Assembly (NCBI GenBank): GCA_016929095.1
Contig: JAFGJM010000033.1
Coordinates: 124,001-188,000 of the forward strand
Direction: 5' to 3'
DNA from: Anaerolineales bacterium
Lineage (GTDB): Bacteria; Chloroflexota; Anaerolineae; Anaerolineales; UBA4823
Length of the DNA stretch: 64,000 nt
This document shows positions 47,486-56,184 of this stretch, piece after piece (the stretch's first letter is position 1; each line of letters begins with the position of its first letter). The position numbers and the translations under genes were made by a program. Under the pieces are notes generated by a model that worked only from the letters and a program-made list of their open reading frames with translations, had not been told where the DNA came from and searched no databases.

Positions 47486-49036
47486 ATGATGAATTTTTTA
47501 CTTTCCCTCACACCAATTATTTTAATCCTTATCCTGATGGTGGGATATAAATGGAGTGCAGCCCGGGCTGGCGCTGCGGGATATCTATGGGTGTTGTGTT
47601 TGGCTGTCCTTTTCTTCGGCGCAAACCCCAAATTATTAGCTTATGCCCACACCAAAGCATTGTTGTTAACCATCGATGTTTTGATGATCGTATGGACGGC
47701 GTTTTTGCTTTACCGGGTTACCGATGAAGCAGGTGCAATAAAAACCATCGGCGAAGCCTTGCCTCACCTCACAAACGATAAGGGAATGCAGATTATCGTG
47801 ATTGGCTGGGTGTTTGCTTCTTTCTTACAGGGTGTGGGCGGATTTGGTGTACCGGTGGCAGTCACGGCGCCCATGCTGGTTGGCTTGGGGTTTTCACCAC
47901 TGGTAGCAGTGGTCAGCGGTTCGGTTGGACACGCCTGGGCAGTCACCTTTGGTTCGATGGGATCCTCATTTCAAGCGTTAATTGCTTCGACGAACCTGCC
48001 GGATTATATGCTGGCGCCTTATGCCGCCATCTTCCTGGGAATTGCCGGGATCGCTGGGGGCTTTATGGTGGCTTATATTTGCGGCGGATGGAAAGCCTTA
48101 CGCCGGTTATATGGCGTTGTTATCATTATTGGTTTGGTGATGGGATTTGCTCATTATTGTGTGGCCGTCACCCGATTGTGGAATATCGCTTCATTTGTGG
48201 GTGGAATTGCCGGTTTGGTCGTCGCCTTTCCATTGGCGCGGCGTTTCCGAGGGGAACAAACCGACAATGGTGTATTGAACTGGAAAGCGTTAGCCGTAGC
48301 CCTTTTAGGATACCTGGTTCTGATTATCGTAATATTAATCGTGCAGGTTTTTCCACCGGTCAAACAAATCCTCAGCAAAGTGGTGCTCTCGGTGGAGTTC
48401 CCGGAAATTTCCACTTCAAGCGGAATCCTGGGTAATGCCCCTTTTGTCACACCAGCTGGTTCCGGAAGAAATATCGTCCTATTTCGACACACCGGCATGG
48501 TGCTGTTGTACACATCGATTCTGGCATATGTGATCTATCGTTGGGCAGGATGTTATTCACGCGGTTCGGCACAGCGAATTATTAACGGTACACTTTCCAG
48601 TGTGCTATCGTCCAGTGTGAGTATTACCTCTATGGTGACCATGGCGGTAATTATGGAACATACCGGCATGACCGATATCCTGGCGCGAGGAATGGCGAGC
48701 GGTGTAGGGGTATTGTTCCCGCTTGTATCTCCCTGGATCGGTGGATTGGGCGCGTTTATTACCGGAAGCAACACAAATTCCAATGTGGTTTTTGCGGGAC
48801 TGCAGATGCAAACTGCGTTATTACTCAAACTCAATGTCGCCATCATTCTGGCAGGTCAGACAGCGGGTGGGGCATTAGCTTCCGCCATTGCGCCGACGAA
48901 AATTATTGTTGGCGCAAGCACCGCAGGGATGGCAGGCAAGGAGGGCGAGGTGATGCGTTTACTGGCGCCCTATATCGGAATGTTAATCGTAATTATCAGC
49001 ATCTTGACTGTTTTGGGGGTGTGGTTAGTTATTTAA
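47486..49036 (+). CDS. lctP: L-lactate permease family transporter
   Basis: 516 residues with about 12-13 membrane helices. The LctP/LldP family signature is visible in FASFLQGVGGFGVPVAVTAPML, SGSVGHAWAVTFGSMGSSFQ and near the end LGAFITGSNTNSNVVFAGLQ. The family moves lactate or glycolate with protons. It lies six bases after the CPBP protease, so one transcript is likely. Paired with a CoA-transferase it could serve uptake of a small organic acid; whether lactate is the substrate here is inference. An adjacent 59-residue membrane protein may be a small partner. Confidence 0.88.
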   Translation: MMNFLLSLTPIILILILMVGYKWSAARAGAAGYLWVLCLAVLFFGANPKLLAYAHTKALLLTIDVLMIVWTAFLLYRVTDEAGAIKTIGEALPHLTNDKGMQIIVIGWVFASFLQGVGGFGVPVAVTAPMLVGLGFSPLVAVVSGSVGHAWAVTFGSMGSSFQALIASTNLPDYMLAPYAAIFLGIAGIAGGFMVAYICGGWKALRRLYGVVIIIGLVMGFAHYCVAVTRLWNIASFVGGIAGLVVAFPLARRFRGEQTDNGVLNWKALAVALLGYLVLIIVILIVQVFPPVKQILSKVVLSVEFPEISTSSGILGNAPFVTPAGSGRNIVLFRHTGMVLLYTSILAYVIYRWAGCYSRGSAQRIINGTLSSVLSSSVSITSMVTMAVIMEHTGMTDILARGMASGVGVLFPLVSPWIGGLGAFITGSNTNSNVVFAGLQMQTALLLKLNVAIILAGQTAGGALASAIAPTKIIVGASTAGMAGKEGEVMRLLAPYIGMLIVIISILTVLGVWLVI

Positions 49037-49055
49037 TATATCGAGGTTTGATGTT

Positions 49056-49235
49056 ATGACTTTATTGAAATGGATGCGTTCCCATAAGCCCACAAGTTTT
49101 TTGATTGCCTTGTTGTTAATGACAGTACCTTCAGCCGGGCTGTTTTCTGCAGCTAATAATACAGCGGTTCCATGGATTTGGGTTGGCATCAGCCTGATAA
49201 TCTTGGGGAATGTCATCGCACTGCTAGTAAAATAA
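49056..49235 (+). CDS. 59-residue membrane protein after the lactate permease
   Basis: A short frame below usual calling cut-offs: ATG at 49056, stop at 49233-49235, 59 codons. GAGG lies ten bases upstream, and the frame begins 20 bases after the permease stop. It starts with a cationic segment KWMRSHKP and has two hydrophobic helices (about 14-30 and 40-58). The two-helix, positively charged start suggests a small inner-membrane partner protein. I do not recognise a family, and it could be a chance frame, but strand, spacing and composition argue for a gene. Confidence 0.6.
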   Translation: MTLLKWMRSHKPTSFLIALLLMTVPSAGLFSAANNTAVPWIWVGISLIILGNVIALLVK

Positions 49236-49304
49236 CGCTATCTTGCATTAAAATGGGGAGTGTAAGTATCAGATTTATTGATAATTTTTCTTGGGAGATC
49301 AACA

Positions 49305-50474
49305 ATGGATGTCGTATCCCCATATAAAGAAGTTTTCAAGTCTAAACCGCGTTTAGTGGTGAGAGGACCAGGGAGGGTAAATCTTTTAGGGGAGCATGTA
49401 GATTACAATGGCGGTCCGGTTTTACCGGCGGCCATCGAGCAATCCGTGTGGATTGCCGCAGACGATTCCGGTTCGGAGCAGATCAATATCCGTGCGCTGG
49501 ATCTAAATGAGGCGGTTTCCTTTTGTTTGGATGATATGGGGGCAAAACAAGATAAGAAGGGACACGCTTTGCCTGTTTGGGCGCTGTACCCGGCTGGTGT
49601 AGCCTGGATATTGAAGAAAAACGATTTGAAGATCAAGGGGATCAATGCCGTTTTCTCCTCGAATATTCCCATGGGTTCGGGACTGAGTTCATCGGCAGCC
49701 ATTGAAGTGGCTTTTGCGGTTTTATGGCAAACATTGGGTGGTTGGTCTTGTGATCGGTTAAAGTTAGCCCAGTTATGCCAGCAGGCTGAAAACCAATATG
49801 TGGGGGTGGCATGTGGGATCATGGATCAATTTGCCACGGCGTGCGGGGTGAAAGACCATGCATTATATTTCGATACTCGCAGCCTGGAATGGTATCCTGC
49901 TCCTTTACCAAAGGGCACAGTGCTTGTCATCGCCGACTCTGGGATGCGCCGCAGCCTTACATCCTCTGCATACAATGACAGGCGGGCGGCATGTGAAGAA
50001 GCGGTTCGTTTATTGCAAAAATATAAGCCGGAGATGACCTGCTTACGTGACATTTCACCCCAAGAATTTGTAGCGTATGGAGAATATTTACCTCCACTGA
50101 TCAGAAAACGAGCAGAGCATGTCGTAAAAGAAATCGCCCGGGTGGAGTCGGCGGTCAATGCGTTGGAGCGGGAAGATACCCGCGCCATCGGTGCTTTGAT
50201 GTTTGCCGGGCATGTCAGTTTGCGGGATTATTACGAAGTCAGCATTCCTGAATTGGATTGTTTGGTGTCGTTGGCGCGATCGCTGCCGGGCTGTATTGGG
50301 GCGCGCCTCACCGGCGCCGGATTTGGCGGCTGCACGATCAATTTGGTGTGGGCTGCCCAGGCGGATGAATTTATCGCCGGATTAGAACAGGGGTATCGGG
50401 AAAAAACCGGTAGACAGGCAAAAGTTTATGTTTGCCATGCCAGTGAGGGGACGACGATATTACCGGTTGAATAA
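49305..50474 (+). CDS. galK: Galactokinase
   Basis: 389 residues from ATG 49305, with GGGAG six to eight bases upstream; the ATG at 49278 lacks a site. GRVNLLGEHVDYNGG is the galactokinase signature; PMGSGLSSSAAIEVA is the GHMP-kinase ATP loop; ARLTGAGFGGCTINLV is the third motif. It phosphorylates galactose at C1 with ATP, supplying galT, which lies 11.5 kb away. It is the last gene of the rightward run and converges with the WD40 lipoprotein gene by seven bases. Confidence 0.95.
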   Translation: MDVVSPYKEVFKSKPRLVVRGPGRVNLLGEHVDYNGGPVLPAAIEQSVWIAADDSGSEQINIRALDLNEAVSFCLDDMGAKQDKKGHALPVWALYPAGVAWILKKNDLKIKGINAVFSSNIPMGSGLSSSAAIEVAFAVLWQTLGGWSCDRLKLAQLCQQAENQYVGVACGIMDQFATACGVKDHALYFDTRSLEWYPAPLPKGTVLVIADSGMRRSLTSSAYNDRRAACEEAVRLLQKYKPEMTCLRDISPQEFVAYGEYLPPLIRKRAEHVVKEIARVESAVNALEREDTRAIGALMFAGHVSLRDYYEVSIPELDCLVSLARSLPGCIGARLTGAGFGGCTINLVWAAQADEFIAGLEQGYREKTGRQAKVYVCHASEGTTILPVE

Positions 50475-50481
50475 AATATTC

Positions 50482-51681
50482 CTAAGGTCTTATCCCCCAA
50501 ATACGGATCGTGCCGTCATAAGATGCCGAAGCCAGGAATTTCCCATCCGGAGAAAAGGTCACAAAGTCTACACCGTGCGTATGTCCTTCCAGGGTGCGCA
50601 ATAATTCACCCGTCTCCACCCGCCATAATTTAACGGCAGTGCTGTCGTAACTCTCCCCGGTAGCCAGGATATGCCCATCCGGGCTGAAAACCAGGCTTTC
50701 AACGATCCCTGTAGTAGACATATTCTTTAGTGATTGCCCTGTCTTGGCATCAATAATGCGGATGGAGCCGTCGTAATGTCCGGTAGCCAGGATGTCGCCA
50801 TTTGGGGAAAATGTCAGACAGTTTATGGCGCCGGTGAAGGATGTGGGCAATTTATAAAGCAAATCACCACTTTTCGTATCCCAAATATTGATGGCGTATC
50901 GATCCGGAACAGACGCTAATGTTCCTCCACTGGCTGAATAGGCGATTTCGAGCACAGTGCCGGTATATAGTGTTTGGGTGACTTCCCAGGTCAGTGTATT
51001 GTAGAAATCGACTGAATTACCCCAATAATCTGTGCTGGTGAAAGCGGCGGCCATTAAATAATCCGATGGTGAGAACGCCACGGCGGAAACAGGACGTGAA
51101 TCTCCAAAAGCGCCCCAGGAATCCCATTTTGGGGAGCGCCAGATATGAAAATACCCGGTGAAACCCGATTGGTCATCACCTAAACGATGAGAGGTTGCCA
51201 GCCAGGTTCCTCCAGGGCTGAACGCAAAATTAACCAAGCCTTCACCGGTATCGATAAAGCTTGTTTGCGTTTGATTTTGCACATTATAGATGGCAATCCC
51301 ATTGGTTGTAGCCACACCCAGCGAATCGCTGGCGGGCAGCCAACTGATGTAATTGATGACTTGCTCTTGCCAGGAGGTCAACCCCGATACATTGGCGGCA
51401 TTTTCCACAATAATAAAGGGGATGTCGGAAGGTAACGGCATACCGGCTGGAACAAGCAGTTCGGGTGTGGGGGTGGGTGTTTCGGTAGGGGTAGAGGTGG
51501 CGGTAGGGGTGGAAGTGTCTGTAGGCGAGGGGGTGAGTGTCCAGGTAGCCGTTGCAGTCGCTGTGGCTGTAGCTGTTGGTGTAGGGGTTGACCGCTGAAG
51601 GATTGAAGAAAACCTACAACCCGAAAGCAATACGCTCGGGATGATTATGGCAATTAAAAAATCGATGAGACGTGGACGCAT
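50482..51681 (-). CDS. WD40-repeat lipoprotein with Thr/Pro linker
   Basis: 399 residues. The lipobox LLSGC ends the signal peptide near residue 22. A low-complexity Thr/Pro/Ala spacer (about 31-74) links it to a beta-propeller of about seven WD40-like blades; the clearest are FSPNGDILATGHYDGSIRII, FSPDGHILATGE and FSPDGKFLASASYDGTIRIW. It should display a binding or scaffold propeller on the outer face of the membrane. No enzyme motif is visible. The giant subtilase gene lies four bases upstream on the same strand, so both are likely cotranscribed. Confidence 0.85.
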   Translation of the reverse strand: MRPRLIDFLIAIIIPSVLLSGCRFSSILQRSTPTPTATATATATATWTLTPSPTDTSTPTATSTPTETPTPTPELLVPAGMPLPSDIPFIIVENAANVSGLTSWQEQVINYISWLPASDSLGVATTNGIAIYNVQNQTQTSFIDTGEGLVNFAFSPGGTWLATSHRLGDDQSGFTGYFHIWRSPKWDSWGAFGDSRPVSAVAFSPSDYLMAAAFTSTDYWGNSVDFYNTLTWEVTQTLYTGTVLEIAYSASGGTLASVPDRYAINIWDTKSGDLLYKLPTSFTGAINCLTFSPNGDILATGHYDGSIRIIDAKTGQSLKNMSTTGIVESLVFSPDGHILATGESYDSTAVKLWRVETGELLRTLEGHTHGVDFVTFSPDGKFLASASYDGTIRIWGIRP

Positions 51682-51685
51682 AAGA

Positions 51686-54600
51686 TTAACGAACCCATAC
51701 TCCTGGGAAATAGAACTTTGCCGGGATTACCACATTCGCCCAGGCAAGCCTGCGACCTCCTGTAAAAAGCAGGTCTGTTTTGGTGATCAATGTGGCGCCG
51801 CCAACGTGTAAGTTTACCTTACCATTATAAAAGATGTTCACTGCTTGATTTGGCAAAACCTCCCCTTGCCAGATGAAGCCGTTGCTGTTGACGGCGATCG
51901 ACCCCAGAGTGCTGGTTATATTCCCCGAGGCGACCGATAAACTGATGGGGATGGTCTCGGTGATATCCACCGGTGTGTTTACCACGCCGGTGTTTGTAAA
52001 TGTGATCGTGTAGAATAAATGACTTTCCAGGGCGGCTTCCGATTGATTTACTTTTTTGTCCAAAATGATCCAGGGTGCATCTACCAGAACCGGAGTCTGA
52101 TTCACAACAACCAATCCTTTATCATCGTAATATTGTGTCGAAAAAGGCAGTATTGTACCATCCGGAATACCGGTGGATAATTCCAGCAAAGCCCCCATAG
52201 ACAGAAATGAGGTGGGGGAGAGGCTGCCGTCCCAAGAAAGAGTATGGGAAATGGTGTTGTAATGCCAGTCTCCAATCAGGCTGCCGGGCACCAGGGAAGT
52301 CTCAGATGGCAATGGAAGGATCACTGAAGCCTCCGGCAGCGATGCGGAAGTTGCCAGACCGATGGTAAGCGTCAGGGGGAATTGACTGCCATCAAGCACT
52401 GCGGTGGGGGCGTGTAATTGGCTTTCGCCAAAGGGGCTGAGCCAGAGGAGATTTTGGTTGAGTATTGTCTGCAGAGCATCGTCATCTAAAGCTTCCAGGG
52501 GAAATGCATAGAAAGATGTGCGCCAATTTGTGTCGGAATGAGTTACGCCGACATTGAGCTGCTGTTGGTCTATGATCACCGCTGAACTGCCGCTTTGAGG
52601 TGTGATGCCATCGCTCCAATTTTTATAAGGGAAATCCAGCGTCCAGGGAATGGGTGGAATATTCAACGGATTGCCGGAAAGAGCCATGACTTCGGTAGAT
52701 GTGATAGTCAGGCGCGATCTTGCGATCCCCAAACGATTTTTAATAAAATCGTCCACACCGCTGACATCCAGCAAATCCTGGCTGCTTAACAGAAGACGTC
52801 CTCCCTGGTCGAGATAGTCGGCAAGATGGCTTTCATCGCTGGCGCTTAATGGAAGATGCCAGTCATAACCGGTTGTCCAAACGGTTATTGGATAATTTAC
52901 TAATGTATCAGAAGATGGACCTGTATTTCCGCCCGTGTTGACCACATCATAGGGTATCCCTAAGGTTTCTAAAGTTTCAGTATAGCGGTGCTGGTAATTG
53001 TACCAACGCTCATCGTCTACGATCAGCACCGGGGAGGGTGTTTTGGCGGTCAGGGTTACCGTCTGGCTGATCAAGGGTGCGCTGTCACTGGAGATGTGGA
53101 TCGGGAAACTTTCAACAGTGTTGCGCGGCAAATTATTGGGTACAGTAATGGTAGCGGTGATAACAGCAAGGCTGCAACCCGGCAAGTTGATATCGGTAGC
53201 CGTCGAAAATTGATCGCCATTGGGTAATGTAAACCTGGTTTCCCAATCGCCACTCAATCGAGCGATGTGATAAATATCGGGTTGCGTCCCCGTGGAATAG
53301 AGTTTAATGATCTGAGAAACCTGGCTACCCGGCGCGCCGATCAGAATTTGTGAGGCGGTTTTCATTTGCAACCCGAAAGTTTCTGGGGGGGCTTCAAACC
53401 AATCCAGGAATTTTTGCAAAGTCGATAAACGCGCCTGGCGCGGTCCGACGCCTTCCAGTCCAAACCCCAGCCAGGCAGCTTTATAAGGGGTGCATGTACC
53501 GGCAGTAACCGCAGCAATAGATTGGTCGCCCCAGCGGAAAGCCGGTTTTGTGAGAATGGTATCGCTGATCACGACTGCATCGGGCGTGATTTGTTGATTG
53601 GCGCTATCGGGTGTATTGACAGTCAGCGTAACTGAAGAAAGCGCCCCCTCACCGCTCAATTCACCCATATAACCTTCATTCTTATAGTGAATGCTGGTCA
53701 TATGATAAAGATATGGTTGGATACCAGGAAATGTTTCTCCCCCTGCGTCCCAGTATGCCACATCCTGACCGCTGACTAAAAATTTTCCACCGGAGGCAAG
53801 ATAATCGGAAATGACATCCCCGGCGCTGATATATCCCGGGGAATCTTCAGGCGCCGACCATAGCACGATGTCATACATTGCCAGTGTACTGGAAGTGGGA
53901 CGATTGTCGGCGGGAGATAACTGCCGAATGGACCATAAAGTATAGGGGTAATCCAGCGATTCCAGGGCATCTTCATAATAATCAATAGCGCTGCCGTAAT
54001 ACCAGGGTCCGCTATCCACCAGCAGGATATTGGGGCCGGGTTCAAGTGCCACATCTATCTGTTGACTGATTCCCGCGGTTACCGTTGGGGTGATATGACC
54101 CAGCCGGTGGCTGTCGGCGCTAATGCGTACGTTCCAGGTACCCGCGGGCAAGGAAATATTATATGCGCCGGTCGTTGGATTGGATTGCGTTTTTACCGGT
54201 GTGTTAAGTACGGTTATGGTAGCGGAAAGCGGCGCCTCTGAAATTTCATCGGTTACCCAGCCATAGACTTTGCCTGTGGGTTTTGCCGTCAGGGTGATAT
54301 CGAGACGGGATTGAACATTGGTAATGACTGAAATTCCGTAGATTGTCTCCGGATAGTAGCCAAATGCCTGACCAGTGACATCGTATAAACCGGCTGGCAA
54401 CGGCGTGGCATATTCTCCATTATCGCCGCTGCTGACGGTGATCGTGATTTCCCCGTCTCTGCGCAAGGCTATCACGGAGGCATCGGCGATACCGGTCCCA
54501 TTAGATTTCACCACGCTGCCAACCAGTTCACCCTGGGATGTCGATGCAAGCGCTGCCGCATAGGCGTCCACCAATCCCCAGCCGGTGGTATTGTTTGGGA

Positions 54601-56002
54601 TAGTTGTAGACAGGGGTTGCGCGGTATTAAACAAGATTGATTCCAATTCATCGGGCATGAGATCGGGATTGGCTTGCAGCAACAGAGCCGTAATTCCCGT
54701 GACATGCGGTGCAGACATGCTGGTGCCGTTTCCATACGCATATCCGCCGCCGGGATAGGATGAGCGTACCTGCACGCCGGGAGCGACTAATTCGGGTTTG
54801 ATTTCGTTCCAGGAACTGGGTCCACGAGCAGAGAAGGATGCGATTGTTTTGTATTCATCCACAGATCCTACGGCCAGGGATTCCGGGAAGCTGCCAGGAC
54901 TGGAAATGGTTCTGGGTTCCGGACCCGAATTCCCGGCAGAGAAAATGGGTAAGATACCGGCGGCCCGGATCATGGCAATATCTGTACGATAACGCGTATC
55001 ATTGCCTAAATCTGATCCCCAGGAATTATTGATCACATCGGGCGCCAAGGCGGGATTCCCCTCCGGCGCTAATATCCATTGATAGGCATCGTGGATCCAG
55101 CTTTCGTAAGTGTACCCGTCATTGGTAAAAATTTTCACCGCGATCCATTTTGCGCCCGGTGCCACACCGATGCGGTTGCCGGCGTTATCATCCCCTACGA
55201 TCGAACCCATTGTATGTGTACCGTGCCCGTGTCCGTCGCCCGGATAGATATAGGGCTCGTTGGTCACGACATACCAATTGCCGGTATGAACAGCGGCGCC
55301 TTTGGGATTGTAGCCGCGGTATTTTGACATTAATGCCGGGTGCTGCCAATCGACTCCGGTATCGAGATTGGCGATCACAATGCCGCTGCCATCCAGACCA
55401 AAGGATTGTTCGGTTTTTATGGCGTTGATCAGGGTGAGATTGTAAGGGTCGGAAGAGCTGTTCTCATAGTTTTCATCCAGCAGAAAATCAGCATCCTCTA
55501 ACCAGATTTTTTGATCAGGGCGGATCTGACGCACCTGTTCCCAGTGGGTGATCTCATCGATGAGTTTGGGTGAGGCATTCAGAGAAATGATGGGGCTGAT
55601 CCAGAATGAACGGATATTCCCGGCAGAACCTTGTTTTTCCGCCTGTTCCAATTGGGATAGTATGGCAGATGCCTGGGTTTCAGTTTCCCGGATAAGTTGT
55701 GATACAAGCCATGATCGCTGAGTGGATTTATTTTGATCGCCATCTTCTGCCCCGGAAACTGATAACCATTGGTCTTCCCGCTGCCATTCAATGATAATCG
55801 GGAAAGAATCGGATTCGGGGTTTTCCCGTATGAGGCGCTGTAAAGCCGGATGGATGATTGGTGAAGCATTGCGGGCATTCTCGGATAGTCTGGCATTCGT
55901 CGGATTTTGGGCGCCGGAAGCGCGGGCGTTGATTTTTAGCAGGGTAAAGATTCCGGCTAATCCCAGGATGAGGGAAAGGGCAATCAACGATTTTCGAGAC
56001 AA
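51686..56002 (-). CDS. Giant secreted S8 subtilase
   Basis: 1438 residues. A signal peptide is present (about 1-30), then a propeptide-like segment to about 190. The triad is Asp214 in IANLDTGVDW, His260 in GDGHGHGTHTMG and Ser428 in GNGTSMSAPHVTG. Two CarboxypepD_reg-like modules follow (about 490-650), then a Rossmann-like or GATase-like segment (about 660-880), a Bacterial-Ig-like domain and a second such segment (about 990-1100). A DUF11-like repeat lies near 1330-1420. It starts with TTG, AGGAG upstream, and ends in FYFPGVWVR. It should be an exported protease of the same general design as the one at 26.8 kb but longer and without PKD domains. Confidence 0.9.
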   Translation of the reverse strand: MSRKSLIALSLILGLAGIFTLLKINARASGAQNPTNARLSENARNASPIIHPALQRLIRENPESDSFPIIIEWQREDQWLSVSGAEDGDQNKSTQRSWLVSQLIRETETQASAILSQLEQAEKQGSAGNIRSFWISPIISLNASPKLIDEITHWEQVRQIRPDQKIWLEDADFLLDENYENSSSDPYNLTLINAIKTEQSFGLDGSGIVIANLDTGVDWQHPALMSKYRGYNPKGAAVHTGNWYVVTNEPYIYPGDGHGHGTHTMGSIVGDDNAGNRIGVAPGAKWIAVKIFTNDGYTYESWIHDAYQWILAPEGNPALAPDVINNSWGSDLGNDTRYRTDIAMIRAAGILPIFSAGNSGPEPRTISSPGSFPESLAVGSVDEYKTIASFSARGPSSWNEIKPELVAPGVQVRSSYPGGGYAYGNGTSMSAPHVTGITALLLQANPDLMPDELESILFNTAQPLSTTIPNNTTGWGLVDAYAAALASTSQGELVGSVVKSNGTGIADASVIALRRDGEITITVSSGDNGEYATPLPAGLYDVTGQAFGYYPETIYGISVITNVQSRLDITLTAKPTGKVYGWVTDEISEAPLSATITVLNTPVKTQSNPTTGAYNISLPAGTWNVRISADSHRLGHITPTVTAGISQQIDVALEPGPNILLVDSGPWYYGSAIDYYEDALESLDYPYTLWSIRQLSPADNRPTSSTLAMYDIVLWSAPEDSPGYISAGDVISDYLASGGKFLVSGQDVAYWDAGGETFPGIQPYLYHMTSIHYKNEGYMGELSGEGALSSVTLTVNTPDSANQQITPDAVVISDTILTKPAFRWGDQSIAAVTAGTCTPYKAAWLGFGLEGVGPRQARLSTLQKFLDWFEAPPETFGLQMKTASQILIGAPGSQVSQIIKLYSTGTQPDIYHIARLSGDWETRFTLPNGDQFSTATDINLPGCSLAVITATITVPNNLPRNTVESFPIHISSDSAPLISQTVTLTAKTPSPVLIVDDERWYNYQHRYTETLETLGIPYDVVNTGGNTGPSSDTLVNYPITVWTTGYDWHLPLSASDESHLADYLDQGGRLLLSSQDLLDVSGVDDFIKNRLGIARSRLTITSTEVMALSGNPLNIPPIPWTLDFPYKNWSDGITPQSGSSAVIIDQQQLNVGVTHSDTNWRTSFYAFPLEALDDDALQTILNQNLLWLSPFGESQLHAPTAVLDGSQFPLTLTIGLATSASLPEASVILPLPSETSLVPGSLIGDWHYNTISHTLSWDGSLSPTSFLSMGALLELSTGIPDGTILPFSTQYYDDKGLVVVNQTPVLVDAPWIILDKKVNQSEAALESHLFYTITFTNTGVVNTPVDITETIPISLSVASGNITSTLGSIAVNSNGFIWQGEVLPNQAVNIFYNGKVNLHVGGATLITKTDLLFTGGRRLAWANVVIPAKFYFPGVWVR

Positions 56003-56184
56003 TATTCCTGCTCCTCAATCTGAATATATGATTATGCTGACAAAATTTCCTATCAATATCTCCTCATTCCCTGCCCCAGGGGCTGTCGCAAAAGAAGTCA
56101 ATCACTCTGAATGAAGCGAAGAGTATTAATATTATATAGAGAAATTCTATTTCCTACGACAGATTATGTATTGCACCAGATACT

